Assembly: GCA_947500545.1 (NCBI GenBank)
Contig: CANMSO010000006.1
Location: 310,001 to 374,000 of the forward strand
Direction of reading: 5' to 3'
Length of the DNA: 64,000 nucleotides
From: an uncultured Aquimarina sp.
GTDB lineage: Bacteria; Bacteroidota; Bacteroidia; Flavobacteriales; Flavobacteriaceae
The notes below the pieces were generated by a model that was given only the letters and a program-made list of their open reading frames with translations, searched no databases and was not told the origin of the DNA. Position 1 is the stretch's first letter; each line of letters begins with the position of its first letter. The translations under genes were made by a program, and so were the position numbers. Shown here piece after piece: positions 44,122 to 53,315 of this stretch.

Positions 44122-44826
44122 TTAAAAATATTTTTCTTTGGAAGTTTTTTCATCAATAAGTTTTGCCTCAATCAAAAAAAATGTAAAAAAATACAAGCCC
44201 GCTATTTCCGCAATATTTATAAGCACCGTAAACACCCTTGTGTAATAATACAATTCATTTATTGCCAAAAGAGCATCAACAAACAATGTACAACAAGCCG
44301 CTATAAAGAGATAAATAGATTTTTCATATCTGTCGGCAACATAAATAAAAAAGCTAGCTATAACAAATAGAAGCAAACTAACAACAATCATTGCCACTGA
44401 CCCAAGAGAGCCTTCAACTTTAGGCATAGCCAGCTCTGTTATAGAAAATATTAGATACCCTATCAGAAATACACTTACTATAACTGGAGGAGAAGTCAAC
44501 CTACTAAACTTAATGTCATCTTTAGCAAGATACTCCTTAAGTAAAAAAAGGCATAAAGCGTAAAAAAGAGATATTAACACTGCAATAATGCTATAATATT
44601 TAATAAAATTCAAGTAATTAAAAATATCGGTTACGGCTATTACTATCATACACAATGGAAACGCTAAACTAATTTTATTAGTAAATCTCATGTACAACAA
44701 AATCAATGAAAGCGGAGCTAGGGGTTTAACATAAATCAATAATGATTTATCCAAAAAGATAGCTACATAGATTACGATCAGAAAAGTGAGGTAGAAAAAT
44801 AAATATGTAGCTCCTATTTTTTTCAA
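44122..44826 (-). CDS. YhhN/TMEM86-like membrane protein (array copy 4)
   Basis: 234 residues with about eight membrane helices. It keeps the lysine-proline of the first helix end (LLIYVKPLAPLSLILLY) and an Asp in VIAVTDIFNY, but lacks the Gly-Asp and Ser-Asp motifs of canonical YhhN (reads FVDALLAINELYY). It is the last of four related genes on the minus strand. In animals TMEM86 proteins are lysoplasmalogenases; whether this divergent copy has any activity is doubtful. Confidence 0.65.
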   Translation of the reverse strand: MKKIGATYLFFYLTFLIVIYVAIFLDKSLLIYVKPLAPLSLILLYMRFTNKISLAFPLCMIVIAVTDIFNYLNFIKYYSIIAVLISLFYALCLFLLKEYLAKDDIKFSRLTSPPVIVSVFLIGYLIFSITELAMPKVEGSLGSVAMIVVSLLLFVIASFFIYVADRYEKSIYLFIAACCTLFVDALLAINELYYYTRVFTVLINIAEIAGLYFFTFFLIEAKLIDEKTSKEKYF

Positions 44827-44885
44827 AAGGTTTTAAAAGATTATAAGATTCGACAACAAAATACAAATCCTCGAATTAAAACATA

Positions 44886-45587
44886 TTAATTTTCAAAATA
44901 ATCTTCTTCATTTGACACCAACTTATGTTGTTCCAGAAAAAACTTAATTAGAAAAAACTCTCCCGATATTTGTAAAAGATTACTCATAACAGTAAAAACA
45001 TCTATAGAGATATACAATTTATCCAGAGCTGTAAGTATATTGGAAATCAAAAAACAAGAGGCGGCAACCATCAAAGAATAACTTATTACCGTTCTGCTAT
45101 TTAAATATATATAATAACAAAGCCCTATAAAAAGGACAAAACATATAATTAACACATTTAGAAACACCATATGTTCATGTACTGCAGGCGTGATTAATTC
45201 TGAAACAGAAAGCACAACATAAGTAATCAGTATCATGGTTATCATTAATTGAACAGTAAAGATTTTCTTTAGTTTTATTTTTACTTTCTGCAAACTTTTC
45301 CACAGTATAATCATATTCACGCTGTAATGTATTGACAGAAAAATGACTATAATCCCAAAATAACCAGAGAAGTCTCTCATTGTAAGGATCTCTGACACCA
45401 TAACTAATAACATAGTAAACAACACCAAAAAATTAATTTTTTCAGTTTTTACTATATAGATAAAACATAACGAGAGAACCACAAAGGGCTTACAGAAAAT
45501 CACCATTTGTCTTTCAAAAATGGCCATTAACAACGTTAACGCTGCAAAAAAATAAAACAAACTATATGCTATTTTTTCTGTTTTCAC
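44886..45587 (-). CDS. YhhN/TMEM86-like membrane protein (array copy 3)
   Basis: 233 residues, about eight helices, same topology as its neighbours: MVIFCKPFVVLSLCFIY (Lys-Pro kept), then MVSEILTMRDFSGYF where Asp is replaced by Glu, and SYSLMVAASCFLISNILTALDKLYISIDVFTV where the late Asp is Asn. The shared ending (KLYI-x-IDVFTV) shows common descent with copy 4 (ELYYYTRVFTV). Role unknown. Confidence 0.62.
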   Translation of the reverse strand: MKTEKIAYSLFYFFAALTLLMAIFERQMVIFCKPFVVLSLCFIYIVKTEKINFLVLFTMLLVMVSEILTMRDFSGYFGIIVIFLSIHYSVNMIILWKSLQKVKIKLKKIFTVQLMITMILITYVVLSVSELITPAVHEHMVFLNVLIICFVLFIGLCYYIYLNSRTVISYSLMVAASCFLISNILTALDKLYISIDVFTVMSNLLQISGEFFLIKFFLEQHKLVSNEEDYFEN

Positions 45588-45603
45588 CCCTTATTATTAA
45601 AAT

Positions 45604-46299
45604 TCAAAACCCTTCAAATTCCTCGGATTTTAGCTTCAATGATTTTGTGACCATATAATTAACCAAGAAAACCATTGCAAGCGGCTCACAAATCAACATA
45701 AGCACCTGTAACTCGTATGATTGCAAATAAAATTCATCTATAAGCAACATATAGTCACTAAAAGTGAAATTTAACATTGACAAAAAAAACCAAAGTGATT
45801 TTTCTGATCGTATATTAATATAATGCATTGCTCCTATTACCAGCAACATATAGAGCAATAGCAGATGAAGGAATCCTAACAAATGTAAATCTCCCATAGA
45901 TTCCTTTAGAGTTAGATAGGCTAAAAAAAATATAACTGTGTACAACGAACTACCTAACACCAGAGTAAACACATCTCTACGGTTATAAACAAAAGATTTA
46001 TGATTATAATACAAAAAATAAAAAAGCAGAATATAGACCATTATATGTGTCGTCATCTGAAATTTTATTATACTTTCAACATTACAGAATGTGATTAACT
46101 TCCCTATAAAAAGAACCGACAATACAATTACATGATACGTTTTTATCCTTTTAGTACCTATAAAATAAAGCACTATTATTGATACAGATAAAATTAACTC
46201 AGAACCTGTATATAAAAAATCATTTTTAAACACAAACCCTAATACCTGCAATACAATCAAAAAAGAAATTAAAAGCTTTAGTAACTTCTCTCCATCCAT
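45604..46299 (-). CDS. YhhN/TMEM86-like membrane protein (array copy 2)
   Basis: 231 residues, about eight helices. The first motif is changed (LYTGSELILSVSIIVLYF, no Lys-Pro), the second reads FIGKLIT, but the last keeps Ser-Asp: KSLWFFLSMLNFTFSDYMLLIDEFYLQSYELQV. It is most like copy 1 in the last third (both have KSLWF and FxxSD). It starts 131 bp downstream of copy 1. Confidence 0.62.
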   Translation of the reverse strand: MDGEKLLKLLISFLIVLQVLGFVFKNDFLYTGSELILSVSIIVLYFIGTKRIKTYHVIVLSVLFIGKLITFCNVESIIKFQMTTHIMVYILLFYFLYYNHKSFVYNRRDVFTLVLGSSLYTVIFFLAYLTLKESMGDLHLLGFLHLLLLYMLLVIGAMHYINIRSEKSLWFFLSMLNFTFSDYMLLIDEFYLQSYELQVLMLICEPLAMVFLVNYMVTKSLKLKSEEFEGF

Positions 46300-46430
46300 T
46301 AAATTTTATTTGCACTCAAGATTAATACCTACATGAGTACCCCCTTAGCTAAATATCTATAAATTTGTGTTTTCCGTTACACAATATACTAAATTTGAAA
46401 CAATTACAACTTTTGACACTTTGTTCACAC

Positions 46431-47117
46431 CTAAGAATCTTTAAGTTTTAATGAAATTGAACTTGATGTCTTGAATTGAACAAGAAAAAATACTGCCAGT
46501 AATTGATATATAGAATTAATAATCTCAAGCTCAATAGAAGGAATATAGAATCTGTTTAAAGCAAAGGAAGTATCACTAACAACAAAATTTAACACTGCGA
46601 TCAAAAACCATAATGACTTTGTAGATCTAACATTTGCATACTGTAGAACTGCCCCTATAAAAAGCAGGTATAGTATTACCAGATAACTCAAGCCATATGG
46701 TCTAATATCTCCCATCGTTCCTTCGACAGCGTTATAAATCTCATACACAACATAGGTCCACGCAACAAAGAAAACAATCAAATATAGCATATCGGTAGCA
46801 CCGTAATCAATAGGAGAATAATTCTTATATAAATAATAAAATAGCATAAGATAACATATTGTATAGCTTAGGAGCACATACATAAAAGCGTTTTTCATTT
46901 CGGTTAACAAAAAAACATCTCCCAAAAAACACAAAAGCAATATTACCAAAAACAAGCTATCTACCCTCTTCACATTAAACCAATACAACATAAAAAACAA
47001 TGGTACGGTCGTTGGCTTAACATAAAACTCTAAATCTGGCCATTGCATAGCGGTACTCAAAACACAAAGCCCACCAGTAATTAGTAACAATATTTTAATT
47101 AGAGTTCTTATTTTCAT
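46431..47117 (-). CDS. YhhN/TMEM86-like membrane protein (array copy 1, most canonical)
   Basis: 228 residues, about eight helices. It keeps the family motifs: LEFYVKPTTVPLFFMLY, LLCFLGDVFLL (Gly-Asp), and KSLWFLIAVLNFVVSDTSFALNRFYIP (Ser-Asp). This makes it the best candidate for a working lysoplasmalogenase-like enzyme, which cleaves vinyl-ether lysolipids in other systems; activity here is unproven. Its start overlaps the ligA end by four bases. Confidence 0.75.
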   Translation of the reverse strand: MKIRTLIKILLLITGGLCVLSTAMQWPDLEFYVKPTTVPLFFMLYWFNVKRVDSLFLVILLLCFLGDVFLLTEMKNAFMYVLLSYTICYLMLFYYLYKNYSPIDYGATDMLYLIVFFVAWTYVVYEIYNAVEGTMGDIRPYGLSYLVILYLLFIGAVLQYANVRSTKSLWFLIAVLNFVVSDTSFALNRFYIPSIELEIINSIYQLLAVFFLVQFKTSSSISLKLKDS

Positions 47118-49108
47118 TTTATTTTGCTAAGAAATTCATCTTCGCTAATGATTGATATCTCAAGTTTATTGGCTTTTTCCAATTTACTAGGCCCCATATT
47201 GGCTCCCGCCACAACAAAAGAAGTTTTTGATGAAATAGAACTAGAAACCTTACCTCCATTATCTTCGATTAACTTCTTAAGCTCATTACGAGATACTTTT
47301 TCAAAAACACCAGAAACAACAAACGTCTGTCCTTGAAGTGTATCTGTTTGATTAGCCAACTTCTCTGCAGAAATTTCTAATTGAACCCCGTACCCTAATA
47401 ATCTATTAATCAATTCTTTATTCTCATCAATAGAAAAGAACTCCCTTACGCTCTGAGCGATTTTGATTCCAATTTCGTCTACATTAACCAAACCTTCTTC
47501 TGTAGCTTCAATTATGGCCTGAATTGATTTATAATGCTTTGCCAATTTTTTAGCAACTGTTTCTCCCACATATCGAATTCCTAAAGCAAACAAGACGCGT
47601 TCAAAAGGTATTTCTTTAGATTTTTGTATTCCATTAATGAGGTTATCGGCACTTTTCTCTGCCATTCTTTCTAACGGAACCACCTGCTCTTTTCTCAATT
47701 CATACAGATCAGCATAATTGGTAATCAAGCCTTCGTTTACCAGTAAAGTTACGGTTTCCCCTCCTAACCCCTCAATATCCATTGCTTTTCTTGAAATATA
47801 ATGCTGTATACGCCCCACTATTTGAGGAGTACATCCTTTATAGTTTGGGCAATAATGCTGTGCTTCTCCTTCTTTTCGGATTAGTGGCGTGTTACATTCT
47901 GGGCATTCTGTTATATACAGTGTTGGCTTAGAGTTTTGATTTCTTTTCTGAAAATCGACACCTATAATTTTTGGAATTATCTCTCCTCCTTTTTCGACAA
48001 AAACGGTATCCTCAACCCTTATATCTAATTTCTCAATCTGATCTGCATTATGCAATGAAGCTCTCTTTACGGTTGTACCCGCAAGTAACACGGGATCCAG
48101 ATTGGCAACAGGTGTAATTGCACCAGTTCTACCCACTTGATAGGTTATTTCCCGTAATATGGTTGAAGCTTGCTCAGCTTTAAATTTATAAGCCATCGCC
48201 CACCTAGGGGCTTTTGCAGTAAACCCAAGTTCTTCTTGTTGCTGAAGATCATTCACTTTGATTACAATTCCATCTGTTTCGTATGGTAGATCATGACGAT
48301 GCTCATCCCAATAATTCACAAAACTTAACACCTCATCAATAGAATGAACCAATTTGGATTCTGAAGGAACTTTAAAACCCCATACTCTTGCTTTTTCTAA
48401 GCTCTCAATTTGAGATGTTATTCCTATTTTATTTCCCGTAATATTATATAACAAACAATCTAACGGACGTTTTGCGGTTTCGCTACTATCCTGTAGCTTT
48501 AAACTCCCAGAAGCTGTATTTCTTGGGTTTGCATATGGCTCTTCTCCTGCTTCAATGCGTTCTTGATTCATTTTTGCAAAACCTTCATAAGGCAAAACTA
48601 TCTCTCCGCGTATATCAAATTTTGAGGGAAAATCTCCTTTCAGCTTTAGCGGAACAGAATTAATCGTTTTCACATTGGTCGTAACATTATCGCCTTGTAT
48701 CCCATCTCCACGTGTTACAGCCCTTACCAAAACTCCTTCTTCGTATGTAAGGCTTATCGAGGCACCGTCATACTTAAGCTCACAAGTATAATTAATTTCT
48801 CCGTCTACTAATTTTTTTATACGTTTTTCCCAATCAAGTAAGTCTTCTCTAGAATATGAATTATCCAGAGAATACATTCTGTGTTCATGAACCACAGTTT
48901 CAAAATTTTTAGTCACTTCACCTCCAACTCTTAGTGTTGGCGAATTAGGGTCGTAAAATTCTGGGTGTTTCTTTTCTAATTCCTGAAGTGTTTTAAGCTT
49001 CATATCAAATTCATAATCACTTATCACAGCTGCATCCAGTACGTAATAATTATAATTATGCTGCCTTAGTTCTTCTCTTAATTGATTGATCTGTTGTTCT
49101 ATATTCAT
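47114..49108 (-). CDS. ligA: NAD-dependent DNA ligase
   Basis: 664 residues with all domains: Ia (YYVLDAAVISDYEFDMKLK), adenylation domain with the nucleotide lysine in ELKYDGASISL (about 112-122) and the motif ETDGIVIKVND, OB fold, a four-Cys zinc finger (CPECNTPL, YCPNYKGCTP), HhH region (AMDIEGLGGETV, LFALGIRYVGETVA) and a C-terminal BRCT domain (LQGQTFVVSGVFEKVSR). Joins Okazaki fragments and repair nicks. Confidence 0.97.
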   Translation of the reverse strand: MNIEQQINQLREELRQHNYNYYVLDAAVISDYEFDMKLKTLQELEKKHPEFYDPNSPTLRVGGEVTKNFETVVHEHRMYSLDNSYSREDLLDWEKRIKKLVDGEINYTCELKYDGASISLTYEEGVLVRAVTRGDGIQGDNVTTNVKTINSVPLKLKGDFPSKFDIRGEIVLPYEGFAKMNQERIEAGEEPYANPRNTASGSLKLQDSSETAKRPLDCLLYNITGNKIGITSQIESLEKARVWGFKVPSESKLVHSIDEVLSFVNYWDEHRHDLPYETDGIVIKVNDLQQQEELGFTAKAPRWAMAYKFKAEQASTILREITYQVGRTGAITPVANLDPVLLAGTTVKRASLHNADQIEKLDIRVEDTVFVEKGGEIIPKIIGVDFQKRNQNSKPTLYITECPECNTPLIRKEGEAQHYCPNYKGCTPQIVGRIQHYISRKAMDIEGLGGETVTLLVNEGLITNYADLYELRKEQVVPLERMAEKSADNLINGIQKSKEIPFERVLFALGIRYVGETVAKKLAKHYKSIQAIIEATEEGLVNVDEIGIKIAQSVREFFSIDENKELINRLLGYGVQLEISAEKLANQTDTLQGQTFVVSGVFEKVSRNELKKLIEDNGGKVSSSISSKTSFVVAGANMGPSKLEKANKLEISIISEDEFLSKIK

Positions 49109-49124
49109 TTAACAAAAAGTAATT

Positions 49125-49715
49125 TCAGGTTCTTTCAGGTTTTAGCCATTTTGGCACTTGAACAGGTTTAAATGTTTTCATTTTTTCTAATAATCGATCT
49201 ATATCTTCATCAACAAGGAGCAAATCATAGTTCTCCATTTTCAAAAAACCTCTTCGGACCATGTTTTCAAGCAATCCAAGTAGATTATCATAAAACCCTC
49301 CAATATTTAGAAGCCCAATAGGTTTTTGATGCAATCCTAACTGAGACCATGTAATAATTTCAAAAAGCTCTTCTAAGGTACCAAATCCACCTGGTAATGT
49401 CATGAAACCATTACTAAGTTCATGCATCTTCATTTTTCGTTCATGCATATTATTGGTAACAATTAATTCTGTTAATCCTTGATGAACCACCTCTTTTACC
49501 TTGAGAAATTCTGGAATTACGCCTACCACTTTTCCTTTATGCTTAAAAGCCCCCTTAGCAACTTCTCCCATGATACCTATCTTGGCTGCACCATATACCA
49601 AAGTAATATTTTTTTGTGCCAGTTTTTCACCTAGCGCAAAAGCCTCAGAGATTATTTTAGTATCATTCCCTTCACTACTTCCACAAAACACACAAATTGA
49701 ATCTAAGTTATTCAT
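49125..49715 (-). CDS. LOG family protein (TIGR00730-type Rossmann fold)
   Basis: 196 residues. The LOG signatures are clear: VFCGSS near the N-terminus, LVYGAAKIGIMG, and PGGFGTLEELFEIITWSQLGLHQKP (PGGxGTxxE). The family cleaves nucleoside 5'-monophosphates to free base and ribose phosphate; plant members activate cytokinins. Lies between prmC and ligA with short gaps (11 and 16 bp), so probably in one operon. Confidence 0.92.
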   Translation of the reverse strand: MNNLDSICVFCGSSEGNDTKIISEAFALGEKLAQKNITLVYGAAKIGIMGEVAKGAFKHKGKVVGVIPEFLKVKEVVHQGLTELIVTNNMHERKMKMHELSNGFMTLPGGFGTLEELFEIITWSQLGLHQKPIGLLNIGGFYDNLLGLLENMVRRGFLKMENYDLLLVDEDIDRLLEKMKTFKPVQVPKWLKPERT

Positions 49716-49726
49716 ACTATATATTT

Positions 49727-50578
49727 TTAGTTTAAGCGAGCCCGTATCATGCGCTCATTATCATATACATCTTTTCGTAAGGCGACAGAATTAAAACCTG
49801 AAGATTCTATCATACTTTTAGTTTCTGTTCCTAAATATTGATTAATCTCGAAATACAATACTCCTTCAGGCTTTAAATTTCTTTTTGCTAATTCTGTAAT
49901 TTTTCTATAAAATATCAATGGATCATGATCAGACACAAATAAAGCTTGAGAAGGTTCATTATCCAAGACATTAGGTTTCATCTCTTGTTTTTCTAATTCA
50001 CGAACATATGGAGGATTAGAAACAATAATATCAAAGTTATGAGGTAGATTTTGAACATTCAAAATATCGCTATGAATAAAAGTAATATCTACTTCATTTA
50101 TTTTTGCATTTTCCCTCGCAGTATCAATAGCCTTATCAGATATATCCATAGCAAACACATTAGCATTTGGCAATTTCTTAGCTAATGAAATCGCTATACA
50201 TCCACTGCCTGTACCAATATCCAACACCCTCAATTGATCTTTTACATCTTGCAGATCTTTCAAAATCCAGTCTACCAATTCTTCCGTTTCTGGTCTTGGG
50301 ATTAGAACATCTTTATTTACTTTAAAGGATAAACCATAGAAATGAGTATTACCAATTATATATTGAATTGGCTCTTGATTTATAATCCGTTTTTTTGCAT
50401 CTTCAAACCTTGAAACTTCATCTTCAGAAAGTATCCTATCCAGGTCTATAGCTACATCTACCCTTCGTAAACCTATAATTTCCTCAGAAAGGATATAAAA
50501 AAATGACAGTATCTCTTCATGATCATAATTTTCAACTAAAGAATTTATAAAATCGGCTCTAATGTCTTTTATTTTCAA
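49727..50578 (-). CDS. prmC: Peptide chain release factor N5-glutamine methyltransferase
   Basis: 283 residues. Methylates the Gln of the GGQ loop in RF1 and RF2. N-terminal helical domain, then VLIPRPETEELVDWIL, SAM motif VLDIGTGSGCIAISLAKKLP and the catalytic NPPY (about 186-189, IIVSNPPYVRELE). Follows the GNAT gene by 17 bp. Confidence 0.95.
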   Translation of the reverse strand: MKIKDIRADFINSLVENYDHEEILSFFYILSEEIIGLRRVDVAIDLDRILSEDEVSRFEDAKKRIINQEPIQYIIGNTHFYGLSFKVNKDVLIPRPETEELVDWILKDLQDVKDQLRVLDIGTGSGCIAISLAKKLPNANVFAMDISDKAIDTARENAKINEVDITFIHSDILNVQNLPHNFDIIVSNPPYVRELEKQEMKPNVLDNEPSQALFVSDHDPLIFYRKITELAKRNLKPEGVLYFEINQYLGTETKSMIESSGFNSVALRKDVYDNERMIRARLN

Positions 50579-50595
50579 TGTAAGTTTTGTTTAAT

Positions 50596-51081
50596 TTAGA
50601 GGTCTTTCATCATCCATGCTTGACAACTATAGTGCCCTGTATCACCAATAGGGGCATCAAGATCTTTAAAGCCTAACTTTTGATACAATTTTCTTGCTGC
50701 TTTCATGTATGGCATCGTTTCTAAGTAGCACTTAGAAAAACCTTTTTCTTTTGCGAAATCAAGGCAAATATTTATCATTTTAAGCCCCAATCCTCTACCT
50801 CTAGCCTCTGGTGAAAAATACATTTTCTGAAGCTCGCAGATATCCAAGTCGCCTTTCTCTAATGGAGCTACACCTCCACCACCAATGATTTTTCCATCTT
50901 CCTCTACCACATAATAAGCACCTCTTAATTGATCATAAGTTTCATACATCTTATCTAAAGCTTCGTCCTCGTATGCTGTACCCACCTTAGGAACACCCAT
51001 TTCGACAAGAACACTTCGAATTAATGCGCCTAGCGCCTCATTATCTTTATGCGCTATAGTTCGGATTTTTATTTCTCCCAT
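50596..51081 (-). CDS. GNAT-family N-acetyltransferase
   Basis: 161 residues, a complete single GNAT domain. The acetyl-CoA-binding loop is ARGRGLGLKMINI (about 92-104), with the preceding strand LDICELQKMYFSPEA. C-terminal FAKEKGFSKCYLETMPYMKAARKLYQKLGFK is standard. Substrate unknown. First gene of a group with prmC, LOG, ligA on the minus strand. Confidence 0.9.
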   Translation of the reverse strand: MGEIKIRTIAHKDNEALGALIRSVLVEMGVPKVGTAYEDEALDKMYETYDQLRGAYYVVEEDGKIIGGGGVAPLEKGDLDICELQKMYFSPEARGRGLGLKMINICLDFAKEKGFSKCYLETMPYMKAARKLYQKLGFKDLDAPIGDTGHYSCQAWMMKDL

Positions 51082-51207
51082 TATATTTTAAACACTACTT
51101 TTGCCCTATTCTATTAAATGTAGATTATTATATTTTCCTGAACCTAATTTAACAAATAAATTAGTTTTTATAATATTGAAATATACGTCAAATCTAACAA
51201 GGAATCA

Positions 51208-51669
51208 ATGAAGAAATTTCTATTATTATCAACAATATTTGTACTTATAACTGCATGCACATTATCTAAAAAACCAAAATTTAAATATATTGATAACCTG
51301 GTGGTCAAAAATGTAAGTATGCGTGATATAACATTAAAGGCAGATGCTGTTTTTAACAACCCAAATAGCCTAAAAGGAAAGCTTTCTATTGATGATATTC
51401 ACGTATTTGTTGATAACATAGATGTGGGAACTATTTCATCACAAGAGTTTGAAGTACCATCAGAGAGTGAATTTTCGATTCCGTTAGAAGGTACTTTTTC
51501 TCTATCTAAAATCTATGAAGAAAATAAAAACAGTCTCCTTGGAAGTGTTCTAAAAGTGATCCAGACCGATTCTCTTAACATACAATACAAGGGTACTATC
51601 AAATACCACTTAGGTAGTTTTTCTTACCCATACAAAATAGAAAAAGAACAAAAAGTAAGCCTGAAATAA
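51208..51669 (+). CDS. LEA14-like (LEA type 2) lipoprotein
   Basis: 153 residues. Lipobox ITAC (Cys17). The mature part is a single LEA14-type beta-sandwich: VKNVSMRDITLKADAVFNNPNSLKGKLSIDDIHVFVDNIDVGTI, with the family's N-P-N motif (NNPNSL). Such lipoproteins are common in Bacteroidota envelopes; role unknown. Ends 4 bp before the ribD start. Confidence 0.85.
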   Translation: MKKFLLLSTIFVLITACTLSKKPKFKYIDNLVVKNVSMRDITLKADAVFNNPNSLKGKLSIDDIHVFVDNIDVGTISSQEFEVPSESEFSIPLEGTFSLSKIYEENKNSLLGSVLKVIQTDSLNIQYKGTIKYHLGSFSYPYKIEKEQKVSLK

Positions 51670-51673
51670 TAAA

Positions 51674-52717
51674 TTGACAGTACACCATAAATATATAAAA
51701 CGATGTATTCAACTAGCCAAAAATGGTTTAGGAACAACCTACCCTAATCCTTTGGTTGGCAGCGTAATTGTACATAATAAAAAAATTATTGGTGAAGGCT
51801 GGCACTACAAATCTGGTGAGCCACATGCCGAAGTAAATGCTATCAGATCCGTAAAAGATCAAGATCTACTAAAAGACGCTACAATCTACGTAAGCCTAGA
51901 GCCCTGTAGCCATTACGGAAAAACGCCTCCTTGCAGTGAACTTATCATAGAAAAAGGAATCAAAAGAGTTGTTATTGGCACAATAGATACGTTTGCAAAA
52001 GTATCGGGAGCCGGAATAAAAAAATTAATGAACGCCGGTTGCGATGTTACCGTTGGCGTTTTGGAAAAAGAATGCCAAGAATTAAACAAACGTTTTTTTA
52101 CTTATCACAACAAGAGACGTCCATATATTATTCTGAAATGGGCAGAAACCCTTGACGGTTATGTCGCTCCAATTTTTTCTAACAAAAGAGAACCAGTATG
52201 GATCACAAACTCCTATTCAAGGCAACTGGTACACAAATGGCGTGCAGAAGAACAGGGGATTTTAGTAGGAAATCAAACAATTACAAAAGACAACCCTAAA
52301 CTAACAACACGAAATTGGTCTGGAAAAAGCCCAATACGAATTGCAATAGACAGGTTTGATAAAATCCCAAAGGACTCAGCAATACTTAATAAAACAGAGC
52401 AAACCATAATAATCACTACAGATAAATTCAGAAAAAAAAATACCAAAAACTTAATTTATGAAGTGGTTAGTTCAGAAAAAGACATTACAAAAGACATCTG
52501 CACTATTTTACACAAACAGAGTATTCAATCTGTAATTATTGAAGGCGGTACAAAAACCATTCAATCATTTATTGACAAAAATCTTTGGGACGAAGCTAGA
52601 GTTTTTGAAGGAAATACTACATTTGGCTCCGGAATAAAAGCACCTATACTAAATGGAAACTTGGTTTCCGAAGAAAAAATTATAGATGATTTCTTAAGAA
52701 TATATCGAAATGATTAA
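51674..52717 (+). CDS. ribD: Bifunctional riboflavin biosynthesis deaminase/reductase RibD
   Basis: 347 residues. N-terminal cytidine-deaminase-like domain with zinc ligands in HAEVNAI and PCSHYGKTPPCSEL (about 51-85); C-terminal reductase domain (YIILKWAETLDGYVAP to IIEGGTKTIQSFI). Converts the pyrimidine intermediates of riboflavin synthesis. The start is TTG at 51674: an in-frame TGA lies 12 bp upstream and no ATG lies between. The end overlaps the HAD gene by 8 bp. Confidence 0.95.
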   Translation: MTVHHKYIKRCIQLAKNGLGTTYPNPLVGSVIVHNKKIIGEGWHYKSGEPHAEVNAIRSVKDQDLLKDATIYVSLEPCSHYGKTPPCSELIIEKGIKRVVIGTIDTFAKVSGAGIKKLMNAGCDVTVGVLEKECQELNKRFFTYHNKRRPYIILKWAETLDGYVAPIFSNKREPVWITNSYSRQLVHKWRAEEQGILVGNQTITKDNPKLTTRNWSGKSPIRIAIDRFDKIPKDSAILNKTEQTIIITTDKFRKKNTKNLIYEVVSSEKDITKDICTILHKQSIQSVIIEGGTKTIQSFIDKNLWDEARVFEGNTTFGSGIKAPILNGNLVSEEKIIDDFLRIYRND

Positions 52718-53315
52718 GACCATAATCTTTGACTTTGGGGATGTTTTTATCAATTTAGATAAATCGGCTACGTTACGGGAATTTTCAAAATTTGGTGATT
52801 TTCGATTAACATCAGAATTACAGGAAATTCATAATTTGTACGAAATAGGGCAACTCTCTACGCAAGAGTTTATCAAAAATCATCAGGCCATCCTTCCAGA
52901 AGCTACCGAAAAACAATTAACCGATGGTTGGAATGCAATTTTACTTGATTTCCCAAAGCACAGATTAGGTTTTATACAAGATTTGGCTTCAAAACAAAAA
53001 TACAAGCTCATATTGCTTAGCAATACAAATGAACTACATATTGATTGGATCAAAAAAAACATCCCTTTTTATTCGGTATTTAAGTCTTGTTTTGATTCTT
53101 TTTATTTATCACACGAAATTCATTTAAGAAAACCTAATGTCGATATTTTTGAATTTGTTTTAAAACAACATCAAATACAACCTGGTGAAACATTTTTTAT
53201 TGACGACACCAAAGAAAATACTGATATCGCATCTAAATTGGGGATTCATACCTGGAACAACAACCCAAAGACAGAAGATATCACTAACTTATTTACCATA
53301 AACGATTTATTTTGA
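52710..53315 (+). CDS. HAD-family hydrolase (YihX-like)
   Basis: 201 residues. Motif I has D-F-G-D rather than D-x-D: IIFDFGDVFINLD (7-19), as in the YihX/epoxide-hydrolase-like HAD subgroup. Motif II ILLSNTNELH; motif III/IV RKPN and FIDDTKENTDIA (Asp pair). The first D remains as nucleophile. It dephosphorylates a small sugar phosphate in relatives. Location after ribD suggests a possible phosphatase for the riboflavin precursor; this is inference. Confidence 0.88.
   Translation: MIKTIIFDFGDVFINLDKSATLREFSKFGDFRLTSELQEIHNLYEIGQLSTQEFIKNHQAILPEATEKQLTDGWNAILLDFPKHRLGFIQDLASKQKYKLILLSNTNELHIDWIKKNIPFYSVFKSCFDSFYLSHEIHLRKPNVDIFEFVLKQHQIQPGETFFIDDTKENTDIASKLGIHTWNNNPKTEDITNLFTINDLF

Noticed and set aside
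51640..51674. FMN riboswitch before ribD
   Set aside because: ribD starts 4 bp after the lipoprotein gene, which leaves no room for the roughly 120-base aptamer.
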